This document shows positions 15,118 to 23,156 of a stretch of DNA of 64,000 nt, in pieces (position 1 is the stretch's first letter; every line of letters begins with the position of its first letter). This DNA comes from Actinomycetales bacterium (GTDB lineage: Bacteria > Actinomycetota > Actinomycetes > Actinomycetales > Kineosporiaceae). The notes under the pieces are model-generated. The model was not told the DNA's origin. It searched no databases and saw only the letters and a list, made by a program, of their open reading frames with translations. The translations under genes and the position numbers were made by a program. The stretch is from the NCBI GenBank assembly GCA_012719445.1, contig JAAYAH010000262.1:1-64000 (forward strand), in the 5' to 3' direction.

Positions 15118-16074
15118 TCAGCCCTGCCCGCCCTGCCGGGGGTTGTCGGCGGCCGTCACCGGCGCGGTGTGCCCGCGGTGCCTGCGCCGGGTCGCCGCTG
15201 CCCGCGCCATCGCCGGGAGCGCGACCCCGAGCCGGCGCAGCAGCGGGACGGCGACCCGCTGGGTGAGCACCTGGTACCCGGCCAGCTCCACCTCGCGCAG
15301 GATGCCCGAGTACAGCCGGTACGCCGTCCGGACGCACTCCCTGCTGGTCGGGTGCAGCATGTCGATGCCCGGTGCCGCGAAGGCGTACAGCGCCCTGGTC
15401 CGCTCGATCTCGAACTTCAGCAGCTCGCGGATCGGCGGGGTGACCACCCCGCGGCCCAGCGCCTGCCGGGTGACCCCGAAGGTCTCCAGGTCCTCCTCCG
15501 GCAGGTAGACCCGGCCGCGGACGAGGTCCTCGCCGACGTCCCGGATGAAGTTGGTCATCTGGAACGCCTCGCCCAGTGCCCTCGCCCTGGCCGCTGCCTG
15601 GGGGGTCTCCGGTTCGAGGACGGGCAGCATCTGCAGCCCGATCACCGCGGCCGAGCCGTACATGTAGTGCTCGAGGTCGGCGTACGTCGGGTACCCGGTG
15701 ACCGCGATGTCCATCTGCATGGACTCGACGAACGCCTCGACGTGGGCCCGCGGGATGCCCCAGCGGCGCATGGTGTGGTGCATGGCCAGGGCGACCGGGT
15801 CCTCCGGCTCCCCGGCGTCCAGGCTGTCCAGGAAGGCCGAGCTCCAGGTGAGGAGTTGCTGGGGGTCCGGCGCGGTGAGGCTGTCGACGAACTCGTCCGC
15901 CTTCCTGGCGAACCCGTACAGGGCCCACACGTAGGGCCGCTTGGCCGCCGGGAGCAGCCGGGACGCCAGGTAGTAGGTCCGCCCGTACCGGGCGTTCAGG
16001 CGGCGGCACTCCTCGAAGGCGGAGCGGAGCCGGGGATCGGCGATGCCGGCGACGTCCAGGGCACGCGAGCTCAC
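15118..16074 (-). CDS. Phytoene/squalene synthase family protein (CrtB-like)
   Basis: A 318-residue prenyl-condensing enzyme that joins two geranylgeranyl (or farnesyl) diphosphates head to head. Both aspartate-rich magnesium-binding motifs are intact: DEFVD at residues 60-64, and DVGED at 180-184 in NFIRDVGEDLVRGRVYLP. The N-terminal YGRTYYLASRLLPAAKRPYV is typical of phytoene synthase. The polyprenyl synthase gene lies just upstream on the same strand and would provide the substrate. No desaturase or cyclase is present in the window, so the end product (carotenoid, squalene or other) is not determined. The stop is six bases from the end of the convergent Rv2175c-like gene. Confidence 0.85.
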   Translation of the reverse strand: MSSRALDVAGIADPRLRSAFEECRRLNARYGRTYYLASRLLPAAKRPYVWALYGFARKADEFVDSLTAPDPQQLLTWSSAFLDSLDAGEPEDPVALAMHHTMRRWGIPRAHVEAFVESMQMDIAVTGYPTYADLEHYMYGSAAVIGLQMLPVLEPETPQAAARARALGEAFQMTNFIRDVGEDLVRGRVYLPEEDLETFGVTRQALGRGVVTPPIRELLKFEIERTRALYAFAAPGIDMLHPTSRECVRTAYRLYSGILREVELAGYQVLTQRVAVPLLRRLGVALPAMARAAATRRRHRGHTAPVTAADNPRQGGQG

Positions 16075-16216
16075 GGCTTCGCATCATGCCGTACTCGACC
16101 GGTGGTGGACATGGCGGAGGGGGGATCTCGTCGACGGAAGGTGTCTTCCGGGCGACACAGCGTTCCGTCCCGCGGCGTCACCACGGTGGGTGTCGGCGGT
16201 GCGGCGGTGGGGTCGG

Positions 16217-17392
16217 TCAGACCGATCGTGCGGTCGTGGCGGTGACGAGGTCGGTGAGGACACCCCGGGCCGGCTCCGGGACGGCGGCTGCGGTCAGCGC
16301 GGCCAGCGCCCGGTCGGCGAGCTCGTCGACGAGCTTCTCCACGGCGTCCAGGGCGCCGGTCTCGACGATCACCTCGCGCAGCGCCGTGATCCCCTCCCCG
16401 TCCAGCCCCGGCCTGCCGAGCAGGCGCTCGACCAGCCTCGCCTGGGCCGGTGACGCCGCTCTCAGCGTCTCGGCGACGAGCACCGTCCGCTTGCCCTCCC
16501 GCAGGTCGTCCCCGGCCGGTTTGCCGGTGACCGCGGGGTCGCCGAACACCCCGAGCACGTCGTCGCGGAGCTGGAACGCCTCGCCGAGGGGGAGCCCGTA
16601 CCCGGAGTACGTGGCCAGCAGCTCCTCCGGCGCGCCGGCCAGCCCCCCGCCGAGCAGCAGCGGCTGCTCCACGGAGTACTTCGCGCTCTTGTACCGGATC
16701 ACCCTCCGGGCGCGTTCGACGGCGTCGGCGCCGGGTTCCTCGCCGTCCCGCCCCGCGGCCACCTGGGCGAGTATGTCGAGGTACTGGCCGCCCATGAGTT
16801 CGGTGCGCATCCGGTCGAAGTGCGGCCTGCCGCCGGACAGCGCCCCGGGGCCGAGGCCGCAGCCGGTGAGCAGCTCGTCGCTCCACACCAGGCACAGATC
16901 GCCGGCCAGCACGGCGCCTGCGACGCCGAACAACTCGCCGTCGGCGTCCCAGCGGGACCGGTGGTGCAGGTCGGCGAACCGGCGGTGCACCGACGGCATG
17001 CCGCGGCGGGTGTCGGAGCCGTCCATGACGTCGTCGTGGATGAGGGCGGCGGCCTGGAAGAACTCCAGCGCAGCCGCCGCGGTCACGATCTCGGGCCGGT
17101 CCTGGCCGCCAGCCCCGCGCCACCCCCAGTAGCAGAAGGCGGCCCGCAGCCGCTTCCCGGAGCCCATGAGATCGGCGACGTAGTCGGCCAGCGGGGCGCA
17201 GCGGGGGCTGACCTCGGCGAGGACGGCGGCCTGCCGGGCGAGGAAGCCCTCGATGACCGCGTTGACGCGCACCCTCAGGTCCGCGACGTCGACCGGGTGG
17301 ACGGCGCCCGGTCCTGGGCCGGGGGCGTTCGGCGCGGGAGGGACGGTCGGCACGGGCTGCTCCTCGGGTGCTGCTGTCCGCGGCGGGGTCAT
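16217..17392 (-). CDS. Polyprenyl (geranylgeranyl) diphosphate synthase
   Basis: A trans-isoprenyl diphosphate synthase of 391 residues that elongates allylic diphosphates with isopentenyl diphosphate. The first aspartate-rich motif DDVMD is at about residues 120-124 (IHDDVMDGSDTRRGMPSVH), and the second is RDDVLGVFGD. The conserved GKRLRAAFCYW and KSAKYSVEQPLLLGG segments are present. About 35 N-terminal residues are Pro-rich and disordered. The ATG at 17392 is chosen; the frame is open upstream to 17533 without homology. It probably supplies GGPP to the downstream phytoene synthase, 142 bases away. Chain length cannot be fixed from the motif alone. Confidence 0.85.
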   Translation of the reverse strand: MTPPRTAAPEEQPVPTVPPAPNAPGPGPGAVHPVDVADLRVRVNAVIEGFLARQAAVLAEVSPRCAPLADYVADLMGSGKRLRAAFCYWGWRGAGGQDRPEIVTAAAALEFFQAAALIHDDVMDGSDTRRGMPSVHRRFADLHHRSRWDADGELFGVAGAVLAGDLCLVWSDELLTGCGLGPGALSGGRPHFDRMRTELMGGQYLDILAQVAAGRDGEEPGADAVERARRVIRYKSAKYSVEQPLLLGGGLAGAPEELLATYSGYGLPLGEAFQLRDDVLGVFGDPAVTGKPAGDDLREGKRTVLVAETLRAASPAQARLVERLLGRPGLDGEGITALREVIVETGALDAVEKLVDELADRALAALTAAAVPEPARGVLTDLVTATTARSV

Positions 17393-17494
17393 GCGCGGGG
17401 CTGTCGTCGCGTTGCTGCGCTCCGAGGGTATGTGGCCGATGATCCCCGGGTGCGTCCGGCCCGCCCACGGCGGTGCCGTCCGCAGGAGCCGACG

Positions 17495-17524
17495 GTGACG
17501 CTCATTGGATCTCCCACCTAATCT
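17495..17524 (+). promoter_or_regulatory. metF promoter, leaderless
   Basis: GTGACG (17495-17500), 18 bases, then TAATCT (17519-17524), followed seven bases later by the ATG of metF at 17532. The -10 is strong and its distance to the ATG fits a leaderless mRNA. An in-frame TTG lies upstream at 17505 but falls inside the promoter. Confidence 0.55.
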
Positions 17525-17531
17525 GGGCGGC

Positions 17532-18482
17532 ATGGTTGAGGTGCCGGCGACGGTCAGACCGGGAGGGAGCCCGCGGGTGCACGACGCGCTGCGCGAGCTC
17601 CTCGCGGCGGGGGAGAGGTCCTACTCGTTCGAGTTCTTCCCCCCGAAGGACGACGCGGCCGAACGGCAGCTCTGGCACGTGATCCGCCGGCTGGAGTCGT
17701 TGGCGCCGACCTTCGTCTCGGTGACCTACGGCGCGGGCGGGTCGACGAGGGACAGGACGACTCGGATCACGGGTGCCATCGCCGGTGAGACCACGCTGAC
17801 CCCGGTCGCGCACCTCACCTGCGTCGGGACGTCCCGGGGCGAGCTGCGCCGGATCATCGGCGGGTACGCGGCGTCCGGGGTGCGCGACGTCCTCGCCCTG
17901 CGCGGTGACCCGCCCGGCGGTCCCGCCGCCGCGTGGACGGCGCACCCGGACGGGTTCGACCACGCCGTCGACCTGGTCCGGCTGGTCAGGGCGCTGGGGA
18001 GCTTCGGCGTGGGGGTCGCCGCGACGCCGAACGGCCACCCCGAGAGCCCGAGCCTCGACCACGACGCCCGGGTGCTGCGGATGAAGGTCGACGCCGGGGC
18101 GGACTACGCGATCACCCAGTTCTTCTTCGACGCCGACGACTACTTCCGGTTCCGCGACCTCGCCGCGGCGCACGGCGTCACCGTCCCGATCATCCCGGGG
18201 ATCATGCCGCTGACGAACATCGGCCAGGTGGAGCGGTTCGCCGTGCTGTCGGGGACGCCGCTCCCGCCTGCCGCGATGGAGCGGGTGACCGCGGTCGCCG
18301 ACGACCCGGCCGCCGTGCGCGCCGTCGGCATCGACCTGGCGACCTCGCTGTGCCGGAGGCTGCTCGACGGGGGTGCTCCGGGGCTGCACTTCTACACGCT
18401 CAACCGGTCGCCCGCGACCCTGGAGGTCTTCCGGCGGCTCGGCGTGCGCGCCGTTCGCGGCGTTCGCGGCGGAACCGCCTGA
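17532..18482 (+). CDS. metF: 5,10-methylenetetrahydrofolate reductase
   Basis: A 316-residue flavoenzyme of the MetF family. It reduces 5,10-methylene-THF to 5-methyl-THF, the methyl donor for methionine synthesis. The N-terminal SYSFEFFPPKDDAAE carries the catalytic Glu. Further landmarks are FVSVTYGAGGSTRDRT, VAHLTCVGTSR, VLALRGDPP and the C-terminal GLHFYTLNRSPATLEVF. The ATG at 17532 follows a -10 box with no SD. Its 3' end overlaps the convergent DUF4126 gene by 83 bases (18400-18482). Confidence 0.9.
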   Translation: MVEVPATVRPGGSPRVHDALRELLAAGERSYSFEFFPPKDDAAERQLWHVIRRLESLAPTFVSVTYGAGGSTRDRTTRITGAIAGETTLTPVAHLTCVGTSRGELRRIIGGYAASGVRDVLALRGDPPGGPAAAWTAHPDGFDHAVDLVRLVRALGSFGVGVAATPNGHPESPSLDHDARVLRMKVDAGADYAITQFFFDADDYFRFRDLAAAHGVTVPIIPGIMPLTNIGQVERFAVLSGTPLPPAAMERVTAVADDPAAVRAVGIDLATSLCRRLLDGGAPGLHFYTLNRSPATLEVFRRLGVRAVRGVRGGTA

Positions 18483-19017
18483 TCCGGCGCAGCACCAGGA
18501 CGACGACCACGGTCCCGAGACAGAGCAGGACGGCCGCGACGGTCGCGGCGAGCCACGGGTGCAGCACGGACAGGGCGACCACCGAGGCGACCGTCACGTC
18601 CTCGGTCGCGCTGACGGCGATGTTGCTCGCCGGCTCGGGGGAGGTGTTGACGGCCGCCCGCAGCCCGGCTTTGACCAGGTGGCTGACCAGGGCGGTCGTC
18701 CCGCCGACGGTGGCGCCGACCGCCTCGCCGAGGGTTCCGGCATCGCCCGCGAGCAGGGCGCCCAGCACGGCGCCGATGGTCGGGCGGACGGCGGTGTGGA
18801 CCGCGTCCCAGGTGGAGTCCAGGTAGGGGATCTTGTCGGCGATCAGGTCGAGGGCGAACATCACCGCTGCGGCGACCAGGACGTCGGTCCTGGTGAGCAC
18901 GTCGGGGACGTCCTCCGCGCCGCCGAACCTGCCCATCAGGCCGAGGATGACGACGACGGCGTACCCGTTGATGCCGCTCGCCCAGCCGGAGCTGAAGATC
19001 CACGGCAGTGCCTCCAT
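18400..19017 (-). CDS. DUF4126-like membrane protein
   Basis: A 205-residue integral membrane protein. The N-terminus LPWIFSSGWASGINGYAVVV and the following LDLIADKIPYLDSTWDAVHT match the DUF4126 family of uncharacterised membrane proteins. Hydrophobic segments are at about residues 15-30, 45-62, 82-108 (Gly/Ala-rich) and 140-178. The C-terminus is a very basic tail of Arg (RRIRRFRRERRERRARR) that probably faces the cytoplasm. The last 83 bases overlap metF on the opposite strand, and the basic tail is exactly the overlapped part. It is divergent from the GGDEF/EAL gene. Function unknown. Confidence 0.75.
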   Translation of the reverse strand: MEALPWIFSSGWASGINGYAVVVILGLMGRFGGAEDVPDVLTRTDVLVAAAVMFALDLIADKIPYLDSTWDAVHTAVRPTIGAVLGALLAGDAGTLGEAVGATVGGTTALVSHLVKAGLRAAVNTSPEPASNIAVSATEDVTVASVVALSVLHPWLAATVAAVLLCLGTVVVVLVLRRIRRFRRERRERRARRAAGRPPGSRATG

Positions 19018-19208
19018 CGGCCACCACCCTCGAGGTCACGGTCCGCGCGGTGGACACCGACGTGCCGGAGCCACCGTGGGTTGGACGTACCGGACCGGGG
19101 AACCGTTCCCCCGCCCTTGCCGGCCACCGGGGGGCCATCGGGGTGCCACAGGGCCGAACGGGGGCCGCTGGCGGTCAACTCCGGGTCCCCCGCGCCGAGA
19201 TACAGACG

Positions 19209-21881
19209 GTGAGCATTCGCCGCAGGGGGCGGGGGCGACGTCCCGGACGTCTCTCCTCGCGCCTGTTTGCGGCGGTTCTGCTCCCGGTGCTGGCCCTCGC
19301 CGCCGTCCTGGCGGCCGACGCGGTCAGCCGGGCGGGGGTCGCCCGACAGGCCGACGTGGTGTCGGAGACGGTCGACCCGCTCATCTCCGTCGTCCGGCTG
19401 GGCTTCGCCATCGGCGAGGAGACGGCCCCCGTCCGCGTCTCGGTCGAGGCAGGGTACCTGGGGATGACCCCCGAGCAGGCGGCGAGGCTGATCGGCACCG
19501 ACCTCGCGGAGGAGACCCGGCTGGCGCGGATCGAGGTGGACACCACTGCCGCCTCGCTGCGGGGGGAGCCGTGGCTGGAGGAGCCGCTCCGCCTGATCGC
19601 GCAGGTCAGGGTGAGGATGGACGCCGGGAAGGTCACCACGGCCGACATCCACGCCATGCACAGGGCCCAGAGCATCGTCCAGTCCCAGGCCCAGCAGCTC
19701 GCCAGGCTGCTGCGGCAGCGTGCCTCGGCCATGGCGGGCGGGGTGCGCGTCGTCGAGCACGTGCACGTCCTGGAGAAGGCGAACGACCTCCTGCTGGCCT
19801 ACTCCGACCTCACGGTGACCTTCTTCACGTCCCTGTCGGCTCCGACCTCGGACCTCGCCGCCAGGGCCGACGCCGTCCGGGCGCTCACCCGGTACGAGGT
19901 CGTCGGTGAGGAGCCCGCCGCGGTCGACGTCGAGCCGGTCGCGAGCGCCTGGTCGGCGATCGAGCGGTCGTCGGAGGTGAGGGCGTTCCTCGGCGCGGTG
20001 CGCCAGTGGGTGGACGGCCCAGGGACGGACGCGGCGCGGGACGTCCCCGCAGCGGCGAACGTCCTGACCGACGCCGGCGAGGTCCGCGACCTGCACCTCG
20101 AGCTCGTCGAGGCGGTGAACCGGCTCGTCCGGGCCGACATCGAGGAGCTGCGCCGGGACACCGTGGCCTCCTTCACCCGCGCGCTCCTCGCCGCGGTCGC
20201 GGTGGCGATCCTCGCCCTGCTCATGACCGGTCTGCTGGTCCGGGGGGTGACCAGGCCGCTGCGTGACCTCGCGGAACGGGCACGCCGGCTCAGCGACGGC
20301 GACCTGTGGCTCGACCCGCCGACCGGCCGCGCGCCGCGCGAGGTGCTGGCGGTGTCCGGCGCCTTCAACGACGTCGTCACCCACCTGCGCCTGGTCGAGG
20401 AGCAGGCGGAGGCCCTCGCCGACGGTGACGTCACCCACGAGTCGCTGAGCAGGAGGGCACCGGGGCGGCTGGGGTACTCGCTGCACCAGTCCGTCGACCG
20501 GCTGTCCTCCTCGATCACCGAGCGGGAGCGGCTGGAGTCCCGGCTGCGGCACGAGTCGACCCACGACAACCTCACCGGCCTGCTCAACCGGTCCGCCGCG
20601 ATCCTCGCCATCGAGCAGGGCGTCGCCCGCGCCCACCGGGGCGGCACCGGGCTCGCCGTCCTCGTCGCGGACCTGGACGGGCTGGCCCGGGTCAACGAGG
20701 CGCTGGGGCACGACGGCGGGGACGACGTGCTGCGGCGCTCGGCGGCCAGGCTCACCACGGTGGTGCGCGGCGGGGACATCGTCGCCCGGCTCGGGGCGGA
20801 CGAGTTCGTCGTCGTCGCCGAGGTCGAGGGGATCGACGTCGCGGTGGGGCTCGGCCAGCGCATGGTCACCAGCCTGGCCGGTGCCCCCTCCCGGACCGAG
20901 CCGGGGTTCGGGGAGCCGGCAGGCACCCTCACCGCCAGCGTCGGCGTGGCGATGACCTTCGACGGGAGCGACACCCCGACGGAGCTCCTCCACGACGCCG
21001 ACGCCGCGGTCCGGCGGGCGAAGAAGCACGGAGCCGGCCGGGTCGAGGTCTTCGACGAGGACCTGCGGCGCAGGCTGTCGGAGCAGTCCCGGATCGAGCA
21101 GGCGCTCCGCCGGGCGATGGAACAGGACCAGCTGCGGCTGCACTACCAGCCGATCCTCGACATGGAGGGCCGGATCGTCGGCCTCGAGGCGCTGTGCCGC
21201 TGGTCCGACCCGGAGCTCGGGAACGTCCCGCCCTCGGTGTTCGTCACCGTCGCCGAGGCCTCCGGCCTGATCCACGAGCTCGACCGGTGGGTCCTCGGCA
21301 CCGCGACGAGGGAGGTCGCGTCCTGGCAGGCGCAGGGAGAGCTGCAGGGGGTGTACCTGTCGGTGAACCTGTCCGGCCGGCACCTCCTCGACCCCTCCGT
21401 CGTCGGCGACGTGTGGACCTCGCTCGAGCGCAGCGGGTTCGACCCGCGCCTGCTCGTGCTGGAGATCACCGAGACGGTGCTGCTCCAGGACCTGTTCCTC
21501 GCCGCGGCGCACCTCACGGCGCTGCGGACCGGCGGGATCCGGGTCGCGGTCGACGACTTCGGCACCGGGTACACCTCGATCGCCCACCTGAGGCATCTCC
21601 CGGTCGACATCGTGAAGATCGACCGGTCGTTCGTGACCGAGATCGAGGGGGACCGGGGCCAGTCGCTGGTCCGGCTCATGGTCGGCATCGGCGCGACCCT
21701 CGGTCTCAGCGTGGTGGCGGAGGGGGTCGAGTCCACCGAGGAGTACGAGCGCCTACGCGAGGTGGGCTGCCAGCACGTGCAGGGCTTCCTCTTCGCCCGG
21801 CCGATGCCCGGCGAGGAGGTCAGGACCTGGGCGGTCACGGTCCCGGACCGGAGCGGGAGCGCGGCGGCCAGCCGGTCCTGA
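19209..21881 (+). CDS. Membrane GGDEF/EAL cyclic-di-GMP protein with HAMP
   Basis: An 890-residue receptor. Layout: a basic N-terminus, TM helix about 18-36, an extracytoplasmic helical sensor of about 280 residues resembling nitrate/nitrite-sensing domains, TM about 320-344, HAMP (RPLRDLAERARRLSDGDLWL), GGDEF about 450-610 and EAL about 624-873. The signature loop of the GGDEF domain reads GADEF (near residue 530) instead of GGDEF, which may weaken cyclase activity. The EAL domain keeps GLEAL, the DDFGTGY loop, KIDRSF and VVAEGVES, as expected of an active c-di-GMP phosphodiesterase. The net activity is therefore more likely degradation. GTG 19209 is selected because homology and charge pattern begin there; the frame extends to 19008. 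Confidence 0.85.
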   Translation: MSIRRRGRGRRPGRLSSRLFAAVLLPVLALAAVLAADAVSRAGVARQADVVSETVDPLISVVRLGFAIGEETAPVRVSVEAGYLGMTPEQAARLIGTDLAEETRLARIEVDTTAASLRGEPWLEEPLRLIAQVRVRMDAGKVTTADIHAMHRAQSIVQSQAQQLARLLRQRASAMAGGVRVVEHVHVLEKANDLLLAYSDLTVTFFTSLSAPTSDLAARADAVRALTRYEVVGEEPAAVDVEPVASAWSAIERSSEVRAFLGAVRQWVDGPGTDAARDVPAAANVLTDAGEVRDLHLELVEAVNRLVRADIEELRRDTVASFTRALLAAVAVAILALLMTGLLVRGVTRPLRDLAERARRLSDGDLWLDPPTGRAPREVLAVSGAFNDVVTHLRLVEEQAEALADGDVTHESLSRRAPGRLGYSLHQSVDRLSSSITERERLESRLRHESTHDNLTGLLNRSAAILAIEQGVARAHRGGTGLAVLVADLDGLARVNEALGHDGGDDVLRRSAARLTTVVRGGDIVARLGADEFVVVAEVEGIDVAVGLGQRMVTSLAGAPSRTEPGFGEPAGTLTASVGVAMTFDGSDTPTELLHDADAAVRRAKKHGAGRVEVFDEDLRRRLSEQSRIEQALRRAMEQDQLRLHYQPILDMEGRIVGLEALCRWSDPELGNVPPSVFVTVAEASGLIHELDRWVLGTATREVASWQAQGELQGVYLSVNLSGRHLLDPSVVGDVWTSLERSGFDPRLLVLEITETVLLQDLFLAAAHLTALRTGGIRVAVDDFGTGYTSIAHLRHLPVDIVKIDRSFVTEIEGDRGQSLVRLMVGIGATLGLSVVAEGVESTEEYERLREVGCQHVQGFLFARPMPGEEVRTWAVTVPDRSGSAAASRS

Positions 21882-21921
21882 CCCGCGTCCCGCCCCGGCC
21901 GGTCCCGACCCGCGTCTCGCT

Positions 21922-21950
21922 TTGAGCGGCCACCGGTCCCGGTGTACAGT
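21922..21950 (+). promoter_or_regulatory. Promoter of the translesion-synthesis cluster
   Basis: TTGAGC (21922-21927), a 17-base spacer, and TACAGT (21945-21950). The predicted start, about seven bases further on, falls inside the palindrome carrying the SOS box, so a bound LexA would block initiation. Confidence 0.65.
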
Positions 21951-21959
21951 CATCATCGT

Positions 21960-21975
21960 TCGAACAGGTGTTCGA
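21960..21975. promoter_or_regulatory. LexA/SOS box
   Basis: TCGAACAGGTGTTCGA is a perfect match to the actinobacterial SOS box TCGAAC-N4-GTTCGA, established for M. tuberculosis LexA. Complementarity extends well past the core, giving a 32-base palindrome (21952-21983) broken only by the two central G bases. It lies immediately after a good promoter and upstream of dnaE2 and dinB, which are typical LexA targets. Confidence 0.85.
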
Positions 21976-21983
21976 ACGATGAT

Positions 21984-22007
21984 CGGGAGGGTTCGCGATC
22001 CCTCCCG
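21984..22007 (+). promoter_or_regulatory. GC-rich hairpin in the 5' leader
   Basis: CGGGAGGG (21984-21991), loop TTCGCGAT, CCCTCCCG (22000-22007): eight perfect pairs, starting one base after the SOS palindrome. It would form near the 5' end of the mRNA and could stabilise the transcript or act in attenuation. No U-run follows. Confidence 0.45.
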
Positions 22008-22211
22008 GGAGCGGCCCGTGGTGGGGCGACCTCGACCCCGTCCCACCGCGGACCGCCGGTGCGCCGGTGGCCGTCGTGTACGGGGAAGCGTCACGAGGGC
22101 CACCGGCCGTCGGCGACCGTCTTCCCACGGACGTCGCGCGCAGTCGGCCTGGCCGACGCGCCCACCGTGGACGTGACGGTCGATCGGGATTCGGTTGGGG
22201 GAACAGCGGTG

Positions 22212-22601
22212 ATGGTCCGGAGGTACGGCGATCCGGTCGAGGTCCTGTCGGCTCCGGCCGGCGACGGGGACGGCGGCGCGGACCGCGCACCCGTGCGGTT
22301 CCGGTGGCGAGGGCGGCCGTACGTGGTCCACGAGGTGCTGGGGCACTGGCGCGAGCGGCGGGCGTGGTGGAGGGAACCGGCCGCGCGCGCCGTCCTCGGC
22401 GAGGTCCCCGGGGGCGGGATCGCCGGGGGAGACGCCCAGGCGTCGAGGGCGGCGGTCAGGCACACCCTGTCCTCCGAGTACGAGATCTGGCGGGTGGAGG
22501 CATGCCACCGCGGGCGCAGCGGGGTCTACGACCTCCGTCTGGACCTGCCGTGCGACCCGGCAGCTCCCGGCCGCTGGCACCTGCTCCGGGTGGCCGACTG
22601 A
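22212..22601 (+). CDS. DUF6504 family protein (first gene of SOS cluster)
   Basis: A 129-residue protein with a DUF6504-like pattern: VRRYGDPVEVL at the start, then VRFRWRGRPYVVHEVLGHWRERRAWW in the middle (tryptophan- and arginine-rich), then the core EIWRVEACHRGRSGVYDLRLD and a closing WHLLRVAD. It is soluble and probably cytoplasmic. DUF6504 proteins accompany translesion polymerase genes in other actinomycetes, as I recall, but no biochemical role is known to me. The chosen ATG 22212 is preceded by a G-run; GTG 22209 directly before it is equally likely. It is the first gene behind the SOS promoter, 97 bases ahead of the HEPN gene. Confidence 0.65.
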   Translation: MVRRYGDPVEVLSAPAGDGDGGADRAPVRFRWRGRPYVVHEVLGHWRERRAWWREPAARAVLGEVPGGGIAGGDAQASRAAVRHTLSSEYEIWRVEACHRGRSGVYDLRLDLPCDPAAPGRWHLLRVAD

Positions 22602-22698
22602 AGCCCTCGCCCGCCCCTTCGCAGCCCCTCACTCGTGCTCGACCCCACGCTCTCGTCGCTCTCGTCGTCGCTCTCAGGTACGCCAGGAGGAGGCCGTC

Positions 22699-23133
22699 AT
22701 GGTGACATCCGTCCCGGTCCGACCGCCGGTCTCGGTCGCCGTGATCATGCTGCTCGACCGTTCCCGCACCGGCCTGCTCCAGGCGTGCGCAGCCCGCAGC
22801 CAGGGGGAGCGGTACGTGGCCGCGCACCTCTCCGCGTTGCGGGCCGCGGCCGCCGTGCTCGCCGCGCGCGCCCGTCCCGGTGCCAGGGGCGGCCCGCGCA
22901 GCGTGTGGGAGGTCCTGCCGCGCGTCGCCCCGGAACTGGGGGAGTGGGCGGCCTTCTTCGCGGCCACGGCCACCCGGCGGGCGGCCGTGGACGCCGGTCG
23001 CGGCGACACCATCACCACCAGGGAGGCCGACGACCTGCTCAGGGACGCGGAGACCTTCCGGCACCTGGTCCAGGTGTGCCTCGGCGTGCCGTCCCAGCCG
23101 GTGCTGCCCGTCGCCCTCCCGGCCTGCGGCTGA
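22699..23133 (+). CDS. SAV_6107-type HEPN-domain protein
   Basis: A 144-residue all-alpha protein resembling the SAV_6107 family of HEPN proteins found near the dcw cluster in streptomycetes. Helical segments include SVAVIMLLDRSRTGLLQACA, ERYVAAHLSALRAAAAVLAARA, WEVLPRVAPELGEWAAFFAATA and a final DDLLRDAETFRHLVQVCLG. HEPN RNases usually carry an Rx4-6H motif; none is clearly placed here, so nuclease activity is not supported. A strong SD (AGGAGGAGG at 22685-22693) precedes the ATG. It ends 23 bases before dnaE2, so the two are almost certainly co-transcribed and may cooperate. Confidence 0.7.
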   Translation: MVTSVPVRPPVSVAVIMLLDRSRTGLLQACAARSQGERYVAAHLSALRAAAAVLAARARPGARGGPRSVWEVLPRVAPELGEWAAFFAATATRRAAVDAGRGDTITTREADDLLRDAETFRHLVQVCLGVPSQPVLPVALPACG

Positions 23134-23156
23134 GCCGCCCGACGGCGCCCGGACCC

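Larger units (their letters stand above)
21882..22211 (+). other. SOS control region and long leader
   Basis: This 330-base region upstream of the DUF6504 gene holds a promoter, a LexA box and a stable hairpin (listed separately). The predicted transcript start near 21957 leaves a leader of about 255 bases before the DUF6504 start. Other GC-rich inverted repeats occur around 22020-22050 (GTGGG with CCCAC). No small gene in the leader could be supported. Confidence 0.5.

Noticed and set aside
18936-21596. Minus-strand open frame of nearly 900 codons opposite the GGDEF/EAL gene
   Set aside because: No recognisable motif; composition typical of reverse-strand reading of high-GC genes.
21942-22211. 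N-terminal extension of the DUF6504 protein to the frame opening at 21942
   Set aside because: It would begin upstream of the predicted transcript start and overlap the SOS box; the extra residues lack family similarity.
22699-23133. HEPN protein as the toxin of a toxin-antitoxin pair with DUF6504
   Set aside because: No clear catalytic Rx4-6H motif, no MNT-type nucleotidyltransferase partner, and an SOS-polymerase context; kept only as a question.
22635-23156. N-terminal extension of DnaE2 by 174 codons
   Set aside because: It overlaps the HEPN gene, which has a strong SD and coherent helices; the PHP domain begins at the ATG at 23157.
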